A stretch of DNA of 14,905 bases from Candidatus Latescibacterota bacterium (GTDB lineage: Bacteria; Krumholzibacteriota; Krumholzibacteriia; WVZY01; JAKEHA01): positions 1 to 14,905 of the forward strand of contig JAKEHA010000001.1 of the NCBI GenBank assembly GCA_022615275.1. The letters are read 5' to 3'. The translations under genes were made by a program, and so were the position numbers. The notes under the pieces were generated by a model. That model saw only the letters and a program-made list of their open reading frames with translations. It ran no database searches and was not told the origin of the DNA. This document shows positions 5,965 to 14,100 of this stretch, in pieces (positions within the stretch are counted from its first letter, which is position 1; each line of letters opens with the position of its first letter).

Positions 5965-8343
5965 TCACCGGAGCATCACGATCTTGCGCACCCCTTCTTC
6001 CTCGCCCGAAATGACGCGCAGGAAGTAGATCCCGGAGGGCGCCGGCGTGCCATCTTGGTAGGTTCCGTCCCACCGCAGCGTGATCACCGGGTTGAGCTCG
6101 CTCGTCGTCTTGAGCGTGCGCACCAACTGCCCGCGCACGTTGTAGACTCGGATGTCGACGTTGGTGGGAATTGGCAGTTGGCCGAACGTCGACTCCTCGA
6201 ACGTCGGGGGCACGGCGACCGAGAAGGTGACGCTGCCGCGCGTGGGATTGGGCGCGACGTTGGAGACGATGTCGACCAGCTCGAGCATGGCGGTCTGTGC
6301 CACCACCTTGGACTGCGACCGGTACTCGCGCGTACCACCTTCGTAGGGCAAATCGAACACGCCCTCGATGTAGTAGCGATAGTCACTTCCCGACTTCACA
6401 TCGGTGTCGAAGACGCGGTACATCGGCTGGCCGCTGTAACCGGTGTCGTACGGGCGGACGTTCTGCGCGATCAGCGTCCCCGGCATCGACTGCCCCTGCT
6501 CGAGACGATACAGGTCGAACCTCGCGCCGAACGTCTCGCCGATCGTCTCCCACGATACGATGACCACGTCGCGTTTGGGCACCGCGACCAGACGGTTGTA
6601 GCGGACGCCGGCGAAGTAGACGGTCTTGGTGGCGGGTGCGGATTTGAACTTGATCTCGTTGTAGGCCTGGACGATGAACGCCACCTGTCCCACTTGCGAG
6701 AGCCCCACGGTGAATTCGCAGTCTTCTTCGAGCTCGTCCCAGCGTCCGTCGAGGGCATCGAGGTCGATCGTCAACGAGCCGAGAAGGAGCTTCGCGCCGT
6801 CGAGCGGCAGCGCATAGCTGACGCGCTGGTCGGGATCCTGGAACGGGTTCCGGTTGGGAACGGCGCGCGCCTTGACCTTGAATCGCAGCGTGTAGGTGTT
6901 GGTGGTCAGCGTCTCCGGCGCCGCGGGCGAGAACGTGATCTCCGGCTCGGCCTCGAAGATGTCGGGCAGTCCGTTCAGGTTGTCGTCTCCCACGCCCAGG
7001 TGCATCTTCGAGTACTCGCACCACGGCCGATTCTGATTGAGCCGTGCCGCCGTATGCATGATGCACGGGATGTGGGGGATGCAGCGTGCCTGGCCCCCGC
7101 CCGGATCCGTCATCGTCACGTTGGCGTTGTCGTGATCGAGGTAACCGGAGCGCGTCGCGCACACACCCGGGGATCCGGGATACTCATCCAGCGTCCAGAA
7201 CAGGTGCCCCACCTCGTGGTTCACGATCTGCGAGTACACGAGGTCCTCGCCGATCTCGTTGGGGTCGCTGCCGGCGGGAAAGGGCTCGACCATGTACGGG
7301 CCGCCCAGGAACGCGTACGCAGTATAATTCGCGGTACCGCTCTTGAACCGATTCCCCGGCGTGTTGCGGCTGGTCGCGATGAACGAGGTGACCGCCCACT
7401 GGGTCCGCCAGTACGCGCGCTCGCTCTCGTTGAACTCGTGCACGATGCCCTGCGCGTTGTCGGAGAACGTACCCCATCCCATCGAACGCATGGTGTCGGC
7501 GATCCAGCGCTCGTCGGTGTTCATGTCGTGCGCGATGGGTTCGTAACCGGTCGGGATGCGGTCGTAATAGGACAGCACGTAGTTGATGTCCATCTGCGTG
7601 AACTTCTGCCAGTTCAGCATGGCCGCCGCCCCGCCCGCGCGTGCCACCGTCAGGTCCTCGTCCGACCAACTCTCGGTGTTGGCGTCGCGCGTGCCGTTGC
7701 TCTCCGGGAAGATGAAGTTGGCCAGGATGTAGCCGCCTAGGAACTCGGAGTTTTGGTTGATGCGGCGCGTGATGGGCGGGCGCGTGTCGGAGACCTCGAA
7801 GCGGCGGGCCGTCTCGATCTCGCGCTGGATATCCTCCACGCGATCCGGCGCGATGGTCAGGACGACGTCGTGGAACGGGTCGGGGTCGCTTCCGTTCGGG
7901 ACGAGCGGCCCGCTGCCCCCGTCGAGAGCACCGCTGTCCGCCAGCCGGTAGGCCTCGACGATCCATCCCCACGGCGTCCCGGCGGAGCTGGATGCGCGCA
8001 CGGCGCGATCGCTGTAGGAGCGAAACGCGGTGGTCGACGCCACGCGCGCCACCTCCATCGCCACCGCGGGCGGAACGTCGCACACGACGACCATGTCGGG
8101 AACGAAGAGGTTGACGTGGCGGGCGCCGGCGGCCACCAGCGCGTCGCGCAGCGCGAGCGCTTCCTCGTCGGTGGCCCCACTCCCGACCCAGTACGTGCGG
8201 TCGGCGCCTGCCAACGGCACCGCGGGCCGGATCGAAAAGGGCTGCACGTCCTCCGCTGCAACCGGATCGAAGAACGCCGCGGCTGCCGTGAGACACCATC
8301 CCACCAGAACGACCGCTTGCACTCGCAGACCAGAGCGCTTCAT
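5965..8343 (-). CDS. Secreted zinc metalloprotease with FlgD/T9SS-like C-terminal domain
   Basis: The 792-aa protein has a signal peptide (KRSGLRVQAVVLVGWCLTAA, cut near residue 30). Residues 30-350 are unrecognised. The zinc site is HEVGHLFWTLDEY at 376-388: H376 and H380 bind zinc, E377 is the general base, and D386 sits where metzincins carry their third ligand. CIM at 427-429 fits a Met-turn, followed by a Cys-rich stretch. This resembles the M64 (IgA peptidase) pattern HEFGH...DEY, though the usual Gly is Trp here. Beta-rich segments fill 470-690. The C-terminus (about 690-792: APNPTRGSVTF, IRVYNVRGQLVRTL, PAPSGIYFLRV, KIVML) is the FlgD Ig-like / type IX sorting type of tail, suggesting surface delivery or release. 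ATG 8343 has GGGAG at 8352-8356. The previous gene ends 52 bases upstream, so an operon is likely. The substrate is unknown. Confidence 0.88.
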   Translation of the reverse strand: MKRSGLRVQAVVLVGWCLTAAAAFFDPVAAEDVQPFSIRPAVPLAGADRTYWVGSGATDEEALALRDALVAAGARHVNLFVPDMVVVCDVPPAVAMEVARVASTTAFRSYSDRAVRASSSAGTPWGWIVEAYRLADSGALDGGSGPLVPNGSDPDPFHDVVLTIAPDRVEDIQREIETARRFEVSDTRPPITRRINQNSEFLGGYILANFIFPESNGTRDANTESWSDEDLTVARAGGAAAMLNWQKFTQMDINYVLSYYDRIPTGYEPIAHDMNTDERWIADTMRSMGWGTFSDNAQGIVHEFNESERAYWRTQWAVTSFIATSRNTPGNRFKSGTANYTAYAFLGGPYMVEPFPAGSDPNEIGEDLVYSQIVNHEVGHLFWTLDEYPGSPGVCATRSGYLDHDNANVTMTDPGGGQARCIPHIPCIMHTAARLNQNRPWCEYSKMHLGVGDDNLNGLPDIFEAEPEITFSPAAPETLTTNTYTLRFKVKARAVPNRNPFQDPDQRVSYALPLDGAKLLLGSLTIDLDALDGRWDELEEDCEFTVGLSQVGQVAFIVQAYNEIKFKSAPATKTVYFAGVRYNRLVAVPKRDVVIVSWETIGETFGARFDLYRLEQGQSMPGTLIAQNVRPYDTGYSGQPMYRVFDTDVKSGSDYRYYIEGVFDLPYEGGTREYRSQSKVVAQTAMLELVDIVSNVAPNPTRGSVTFSVAVPPTFEESTFGQLPIPTNVDIRVYNVRGQLVRTLKTTSELNPVITLRWDGTYQDGTPAPSGIYFLRVISGEEEGVRKIVMLR

Positions 8344-8395
8344 AGTCGAATCTCCCAGGTCAAAGACTTCGTCTCTCGTGCGCACGTCGCGAAGA

Positions 8396-9181
8396 TCAGG
8401 GGGACGAGACGAGCGACTTCGCGCCCTTGCCGAAGGCGACGACGACGCTGGTCGTCCGGGATCGCCGCGGTCCCGATGCCGGGATGCCGCGCACGGCCGG
8501 CATCGTTTTCGATTCGCGCTCGCGCTCGACGACACAGCGCGCGAGGTGGAATACCGGCACGGCGTTCGACGTCCATACTTCGACGCGGTCGGTGCGTCGC
8601 TGAATGATCTTTACGCGCCCCGAAAGGGTTTCGTTGCTCTCGGTCTTCTCGAAGCGTCGCGACTCGCATGCGAACTCACCGGCCGGAGTCGACACGGTGG
8701 TCGCGGGCTGGACAACCCAGTCGCGATCGGATGTGGGGGAGACGATCGTGAGCCGCTTGAGATCGTGGACGTCGCCGGGCTCGACGGGCCCGCGGCCCCT
8801 CCTAATGTAATACTGGCTCACGAAACGGTAAAGCGAGTCGCCTTCGGCCATGCTTCGGACCCCCTCGTCGACCAGGGCCCGGGCCAGGTCGCGGTCGGCG
8901 GCGGACCCGGCCGGGCCGCTCTCGATCTCCAGCCAGTAGGCCGGCCCGCGCGGGGTCTCCTCTTTTCCCACCACCGCGATGTAGACCGTGGTCGAATCGA
9001 CCACGTCCATGGCCTCGTCGACCACGACGTAGCGGCACCACGCGCCCACCTGGAAGTCGATGTCCCGGATGTCGATGCCGGGCAGCAAGACCGACCCCAC
9101 ATCGGCCGCCCGCGCGGGAGTCGCGGCCGAGGCCACGAGAGCCGACGCCGCCAAGGCGACGACGCCCGCGCTAGTGCGCAA
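8396..9181 (-). CDS. Secreted protein of unknown function
   Basis: Starting at TTG 9181 the product has 261 aa: a signal peptide RTSAGVVALAASALVASA with a cut near ARA-AD (residue 26-28), then a beta-rich domain. Segments include VGAWCRYVVVDEA, YWLEIESGP, VSTPAGEFACESRR and VEVWTSNAVPVFHLARCVV. The G-W-C-x-Y and TPAGxFxC segments look like periplasmic beta-sandwich proteins of poorly studied phyla, but I cannot name a family. The C-terminus is basic and Ser/Gly-rich. The start overlaps the end of the cytochrome gene (stop 9171) by 11 bases. TTG 9202 is also possible, and neither has a clear ribosome site, so translation is probably coupled to the upstream gene. It lies between two exported proteins, so a shared envelope process is likely. 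Confidence 0.75.
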   Translation of the reverse strand: MRTSAGVVALAASALVASAATPARAADVGSVLLPGIDIRDIDFQVGAWCRYVVVDEAMDVVDSTTVYIAVVGKEETPRGPAYWLEIESGPAGSAADRDLARALVDEGVRSMAEGDSLYRFVSQYYIRRGRGPVEPGDVHDLKRLTIVSPTSDRDWVVQPATTVSTPAGEFACESRRFEKTESNETLSGRVKIIQRRTDRVEVWTSNAVPVFHLARCVVERERESKTMPAVRGIPASGPRRSRTTSVVVAFGKGAKSLVSSP

Positions 9182-10625
9182 TCTTGGGCCAGTCGGTTGC
9201 AAAATCGAAATCGGGGTCGTCGTTGGGGGTGTGGCACTTCACGCAGCTCGCGATCGCGGTGTCGCGATAGGAGCCGTCGCGCGCGTGGTCGGCGCCCGGG
9301 CCGTGGCAGGCTTCGCACTGGACGTCGATGAGGTCGACGTCGGCGCCGCGAACGCGAACGCCCTGGAAGCCGCCCGCTTCGCCGTAACCGGTCACGTGGC
9401 ACCCCACACAGTTGGTGTCGCGGTGGACGAACTGCGAGGCGAGGGTGGCGTACGCGCGCGCGTGGCGCGTGTGCGCATAGACGTCGAATTCTTCGACGTG
9501 ACACGACTGACACGCGCCGACACCCAGGTAGCGTCCGCCGAAGGGATCCTGCTCGTCGCCTTGCAGCTGCTGCCGCGCGAAGAGCTCCTTTTGCAGCTTG
9601 CGATTCTCCTCGTCGAAGCCTTCCACCCGCTTGGCCATCTCGGGGTCGTCGCGATGGGACGCGTCCATGATGTGAATGCGATTGAAAGCATCGGCGAGAC
9701 GATGGTCATCGCCGAGCTTCACGTTGAGCTCGCCGATGTTCTGGCCCTGTGAGGTCGCGCGCAGGATGCGCGCGCCGCCGGCCGTACGCGGCTGTCCCAG
9801 CGGGCGCCCGGCCGGATCGTGACCGAGGACGACGAGGTCGATGCCGGGCACCGCGGCGACGAGTGCCACGGCCTCCTCTTCGCCCATGTGGGCAAGGACG
9901 ACGAGCACGTCGCACGCGGCGCGCAGCTCGGGTATCACGGACTTGGCGACCGCGACCGGGTCGTCCAGTGAGTACGTGATGGCTTCGACCGGCTCGTCTT
10001 TCTGGGCCGCCGGCTTGACCTTGGTGGCGGGTGAGATCAGCCCGACGAAACCGAAGCGCGACCCCGCCGTGCTCACGACGCGGTAGGGCGGGAACGCGGA
10101 GCCCAGGCGATCCGCGGCCGCCGCGGCCGGGCCCTCACCGCGGATGCGCAGCGAGTCGGTCTTGGCGCGGAGATTCGCGCACACGACCGGCAGGCCGAGC
10201 GAACGCACGTCGGCGACCAGTGTCGCCAGACCGAAGTTGAGATCCATCTCCCCCACCCCGATCGCGTCGTAGCCGAGTTGGTCCATCATGCGCGCGACGA
10301 AGCGCGACTTGGCCTCGTTGAAGATGTCGGCGGTGCCGTAGAAGTCGCCCGCGGTGCACACGACCACGGGAGCGGATTGCGCGCGCAGGTCCTTCAGGAG
10401 TGCTGCGCGCCGCGCCAGGCCCCCGGCCGAATTCGCGTTGCAGCCGCACGGGCGGTAGTAGGCGCGGGTGTCGCTCTCGTAGACCAGGCGGACGTGGGGT
10501 TGCCAGGGGGCGTTGGGGAGGGGCAGGGCCGGGTTCGGTTGGGGCGGATCCGACGGCGGCGCCTGCGCCGCGCCCATCCCGAGCGCGACCGCGAAGCCGA
10601 TGGCGATGCTGGTCCAGAGGCGCAT
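9171..10625 (-). CDS. Degenerate 5'-nucleotidase-like metallophosphatase fused to tetraheme cytochrome c554 domain
   Basis: The 484-aa protein has a signal peptide (residues 1-22, RLWTSIAIGFAVALGMGAAQA) and a Pro-rich linker. Residues 44-320 have the UshA/5'-nucleotidase fold: RPCGCNANSAGGLARR (58-73), TAGDFYG (91-97), LGYDAIGVGEMDLNFG (117-132), LAHMGEEE (244-251), PGIDLVVLGHD (260-270). Residues 365-484 carry four CxxCH haem sites at 372-376, 406-410, 437-441 and 461-465, as in cytochrome c554. Of the canonical metal motifs, GNHE is GEMD, the first DxH is absent, and GHxH is GHDP, so phosphatase activity is doubtful. The PCGC motif could hold metal or a disulfide. The protein is exported and matured by the cytochrome c machinery; electron transfer in the envelope is inferred. 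ATG 10625 gives the best signal peptide; TTG 10637 is an alternative. A TATATT at 10636-10641 would make the leader extremely short. Confidence 0.88.
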   Translation of the reverse strand: MRLWTSIAIGFAVALGMGAAQAPPSDPPQPNPALPLPNAPWQPHVRLVYESDTRAYYRPCGCNANSAGGLARRAALLKDLRAQSAPVVVCTAGDFYGTADIFNEAKSRFVARMMDQLGYDAIGVGEMDLNFGLATLVADVRSLGLPVVCANLRAKTDSLRIRGEGPAAAAADRLGSAFPPYRVVSTAGSRFGFVGLISPATKVKPAAQKDEPVEAITYSLDDPVAVAKSVIPELRAACDVLVVLAHMGEEEAVALVAAVPGIDLVVLGHDPAGRPLGQPRTAGGARILRATSQGQNIGELNVKLGDDHRLADAFNRIHIMDASHRDDPEMAKRVEGFDEENRKLQKELFARQQLQGDEQDPFGGRYLGVGACQSCHVEEFDVYAHTRHARAYATLASQFVHRDTNCVGCHVTGYGEAGGFQGVRVRGADVDLIDVQCEACHGPGADHARDGSYRDTAIASCVKCHTPNDDPDFDFATDWPKIAH

Positions 10626-10653
10626 GACGACGCTCAATATACACCAATAGAAA

Positions 10654-10693
10654 CAAAAAAAGCAGGCGGGGCGCCGTCCTGCGCTCCGCCTGC
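10654..10693 (-). terminator. Intrinsic terminator of the HU gene
   Basis: On the - strand, GCAGGCGG (10686-10693) pairs with CCGCCTGC (10662-10669), with a further GCGC/GCGC pairing inside the loop, and runs into seven or eight T residues (10654-10661). This is the only classic hairpin-plus-T-tract terminator in the window. It ends only about 29 bases before the start codon of the next - strand gene at 10625. Confidence 0.9.
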
Positions 10694-10696
10694 CGA

Positions 10697-10712
10697 GCAG
10701 TTTCGAAACTGC
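10697..10712. repeat. Perfect 16-bp palindrome GCAGTTTCGAAACTGC
   Basis: This is an uninterrupted self-complementary 16-mer between the HU stop codon (10720) and the terminator stem. As RNA it forms a small hairpin; as DNA it is a two-fold site for a dimeric regulator. The symmetry is directly visible and the role is unknown. Confidence 0.5.
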
Positions 10713-10719
10713 CGGGTCC

Positions 10720-11013
10720 CTACACCTTGACGCGGTCCTTCAGGGCACGGCCCGCGGAGAAGGCTGGGAACTTGGTCGCTGGAATCTCGATGGTCGCGCC
10801 CGTCTGCGGGTTCCGACCCTCGCGCTTCTTGCGACGGCGGATCTGGAATGTCCCGAAGCCGGTGATCTGAACCTTGCGACCCGACTTGAGCTCGTTGGCG
10901 ATGATGCCGTTCTTGGGCTGTGTGCTGAAAATCGCGTCGACGACGTTCTTGGCATCTTTCATCGTGAGCCCCGTCTTCTGTGCTACGCGTTCGATCAATT
11001 CGGTCTTGTTCAT
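10720..11013 (-). CDS. hup: HU/IHF-family DNA-binding protein
   Basis: The 97-aa nucleoid protein begins MNKTELIERVAQKTGLT and contains the family signature GFGTFQIRRRKKREGRNPQTG (52-72). P69 lies at the tip of the DNA-intercalating arm, and the ending FPAFSAGRALKDRVKV is typical. Homodimers or heterodimers bend DNA. The protein is about seven residues longer than the 90-aa E. coli type because of a loop insert at 30-40 (STQPKNGIIAN). ATG 11013 has an almost ideal ribosome site, AAGGAGGTGA at 11018-11027. It has its own promoter and terminator, so it is a single-gene unit with the profile of a strongly expressed gene. Confidence 0.97.
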   Translation of the reverse strand: MNKTELIERVAQKTGLTMKDAKNVVDAIFSTQPKNGIIANELKSGRKVQITGFGTFQIRRRKKREGRNPQTGATIEIPATKFPAFSAGRALKDRVKV

Positions 11014-11042
11014 TCTGTCACCTCCTTCCCGGTCTCACGCGC

Positions 11043-11072
11043 ACTCTAAGGACCACCAAAAAAACGTGTCAA
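11043..11072 (-). promoter_or_regulatory. Sigma-70 promoter of the HU gene
   Basis: On the - strand, a perfect TTGACA (11067-11072) is followed by an 18-base spacer with a T-run and then TAGAGT (11043-11048). Transcription would start near 11036, leaving a leader of about 23 bases with the strong RBS. Upstream, GGTTTCGGG occurs twice in direct repeat (11106-11114 and 11123-11131), possibly a regulator site. Confidence 0.7.
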
Positions 11073-11146
11073 CACATATTCCGGCCTTCGTGGCGTGCCC
11101 ACGCGGGTTTCGGGGGATATCTGGTTTCGGGCCAGTGAGGCCTACC

Positions 11147-14100
11147 CTAGAATTGCCCCATGAGACCGCCCCCGACGCCGCGATTGCCCGATTCGCCGTA
11201 CAACTCGGGGTGGGCCTTGAGCGCGATTCGGAAGTAATACTCCCACTCGTCGCCGAGTTGCTGGCGCGAGAAGCCGATCTCCCAGCAGTGCAGGTCGCGC
11301 GTAACGCCGATGTACTGCCCGGAGCGTTCCCGACGCTCGATGTCGTAAATGGTTGAGTAATCGATGCGCCAGTTGTCCGTGAGCTTGAAGTCCCAGCCCA
11401 CGCGCAAGGTCGAGCTGGCGACTCCCGAGGCACCCTTGGAGTATGTGAATCCGAGCACGACGTTCCACGGCTGCCGGCCCTCTTCGAGCTGGAACTCGTC
11501 GGCCGGCCGCTCGCCGTACGCGCCGGACTGGCGAAACTCCACCCCGCCCGTCGCGAACTCTTCCCGCTCCGCGCGCGTGGTGTCGCGCGCGGCCGCCACG
11601 TTGAGCTCCTTCACCTCCACCTTCGACGACTTGCCGAACGGGTGCGTGCCGCCCAAACGGATGGTCGAGGTGGCGCTCGTCGACAGGACCTCGAAGTGGT
11701 ACGGGTCGACGCTGTGATTGATCGAGAAATTGGTGCCGAAGAGTACGAAGTTCAGCCCGCTGCTGATGTTGCTCCACGCTCGCTCTTGGGGCGTGTCGGG
11801 CCGGTAGGACGTCGACAGGCTCCACAGCACCACACCCGAGAGGCGCTTGACCGCTTCCTCCTCGCTCACCGTCGTGTCCTCCACCGCGGGTGCGACCTTG
11901 AGATCGATCGCGTTACGAAGTCCCAGGGACACGTTCTGCGAGCGCGGCCGCCCGTCCTGCGAGGGCGTGAACGAGTAGTTCACCGCCGGTGTCACGGTGT
12001 GACGAAGGCCGCGCAGCCGCCCGATATTGGGATAGAACGTCCCGTAGATGTTCGTGTTCGCGCCCACGCCCGTGCGCCACTCGAACTGGTGGTCGGTCAG
12101 CGACGAGTCGAGCGCGGACACGAAGACGGTATCGGTCACACTGCCCGAGGTCCGGTAGTACTGATGCGCGTCGCGCTGGAAATCGATCACGGTCGAGGTC
12201 AGGTCGCCCGAGATGGACGGCGAGACGGTCACGAAGCCGATCTTCTGCGGGCTGGAGAGGCTCGCGGCCGCGCGCGCTTGCGAGACGTCGTCGTTCTCGA
12301 AGAGCTTCTCCCTGACCGTGCGATTGAACGACACCGACGGCGACACGCGCGTGTTCCGGAGCAGGTTCTCCCACGTTCCCTCCGCCGCCTTGCTCTCGTT
12401 TCCGAAGTACAGGTTCCAGGCCGGAATCGAGAGCTGCACGCTGGGCAGCACCGAGCTGACCGTCAGCGCGGTGGGGTCGGTAATGCTCAAGTTCTGCGTG
12501 CGGCTGGCGGACGCGGAGAAACCGACCGTCTGCCAGCTCTTGCGCAGCGATACCGTGGAGCGAATGGACCGGTCGATGTAGCGATTGACGTCGTCGATCT
12601 GATTGACGCTCTGGGGCGCGTCGTCGCTCGACACGAAGCGCAAGGCGGCGTTGAGCGTGAAGCGCTCGCCCAAAGTCTGATTGTGCGAACCGTCGAAGGT
12701 CCATTCGGTCGAGTTGTCGGTGATGTCGCGCACGTAGTTGTACCCGGCCGACCCGTTGAATTTGTAGCGCAGCGCGTAGCGGTTGCCGACGAAGAGCCGC
12801 CAGCGCGAGTCCTCGTAGAAGTCGCCCGTGAAGGTGAAATCGGTGTAGTCGTTGGTGGCCCAGTAGTAGCCCACACCGCTAATGAAGCGTCCCTTGTCGC
12901 TGGTGACGCCGAACTCGAAGTCGGGGCGAAGAAATCCCGAGCGCCGACCGCGCGCGATCGAGTTGGCCATGAACGGCAGCGCGAAGATGGGCGTCTTGCC
13001 GACGTGCAGCCAGATCGGCCCCGAGAAGGCCTTGTCGTCCGGGTACACCTTCATGTGCTTGGCCGCGAAATGATAGTGCGGCTGCTTCAGGTCGCACGTC
13101 GTGTACCACGAGTTCCACACCTTCATCTCGTTCTCGCCCACCTTGGCCAGGTTTTCGCCGCTGTAGTACCCCTGCTCGTACTGCGTCGACCCTTCGATCA
13201 CGAGACCGGTCTCGCCCTCCATGTCGTAGTCCATTTGTTCGCCGACGATCGCCTGGCCGGCGTCGGTCAAGGTGGGCGAGCCGGTGGCGTCGAGCACCTG
13301 GACCGACGCGTGGTAGGTGATGTTCTCCGCTTCCAGCCGGCTGTCCTTGTAGTCGACGCGCGCCTTCTCGTCGAGCACTAGGTCCTGCTTGTCCGCGTAG
13401 TAGCGAATGCGCTCGGCCGCGTATTTCACCGTCTCCGCCTTCTCGGGAAACGCGACGTGGGTGAGGGTGGTGTCGAACACCGCGCGCATGCTGTCGGGTG
13501 TCTCGCTGCTCCCGAGGTTGATGTAGCGGTACGTCCCCGACGCACCGCCCTTGACGTCGACGAAGTCGATCTCGTCCTCGCCGAAGCGAAAGAACATGTC
13601 TTCGCCCTGGATGGTGTTGCCTTCCACCTTGCCGGGATTCTTGGGGTAGTATTCACTCTGCGCCTTGCCCAGCACGCGCACCGAGTCCACGCCGCCGTCG
13701 TGCAGGTAGAGGGTGATGGCCTCGCCCTGGATCCAGCTGTCGCGCCCCACCACCAGCGAATCGCGCTGCTCCTCGGTGATGGAGGCCGCGTTCAGGATAT
13801 CGATCCGATAGACCTCTTCGTCGTTGTAGTGGGCCACCATCCGATCGCCCTTCATGGCCACGTTGTCCTGCTTGGCGAGCGGGTTCCCGTACAGCTCGAC
13901 GCGCTTCTGGTCGTCGTAGAGCATGGCGGAGTCGCACTGGGTCACCATGTCGCCCTTGACGATCTTGACGCGGTAGTACGCGGTGGCACGCGACGAGTCG
14001 GGAAAGACGCGCATGGTGTCGCTCACCACCGTGATGGGCTCGGGGTCGTCGGGGCCGGAGACGAGCACGGGCTCGCGATCGACCACTCCCTCGCTGCGTT

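Noticed and set aside
5443..7740. Very long open frame on the + strand opposite cbs and the metalloprotease
   Set aside because: Its product is low-complexity, rich in Arg, Val, Gly and His, with no motif. It runs antisense across two clear genes and is a by-product of high-GC codon use.
11642..13381. 579-codon open frame on the + strand inside lptD
   Set aside because: It is antisense to a well-supported lptD, and its translation has biased composition without domains.
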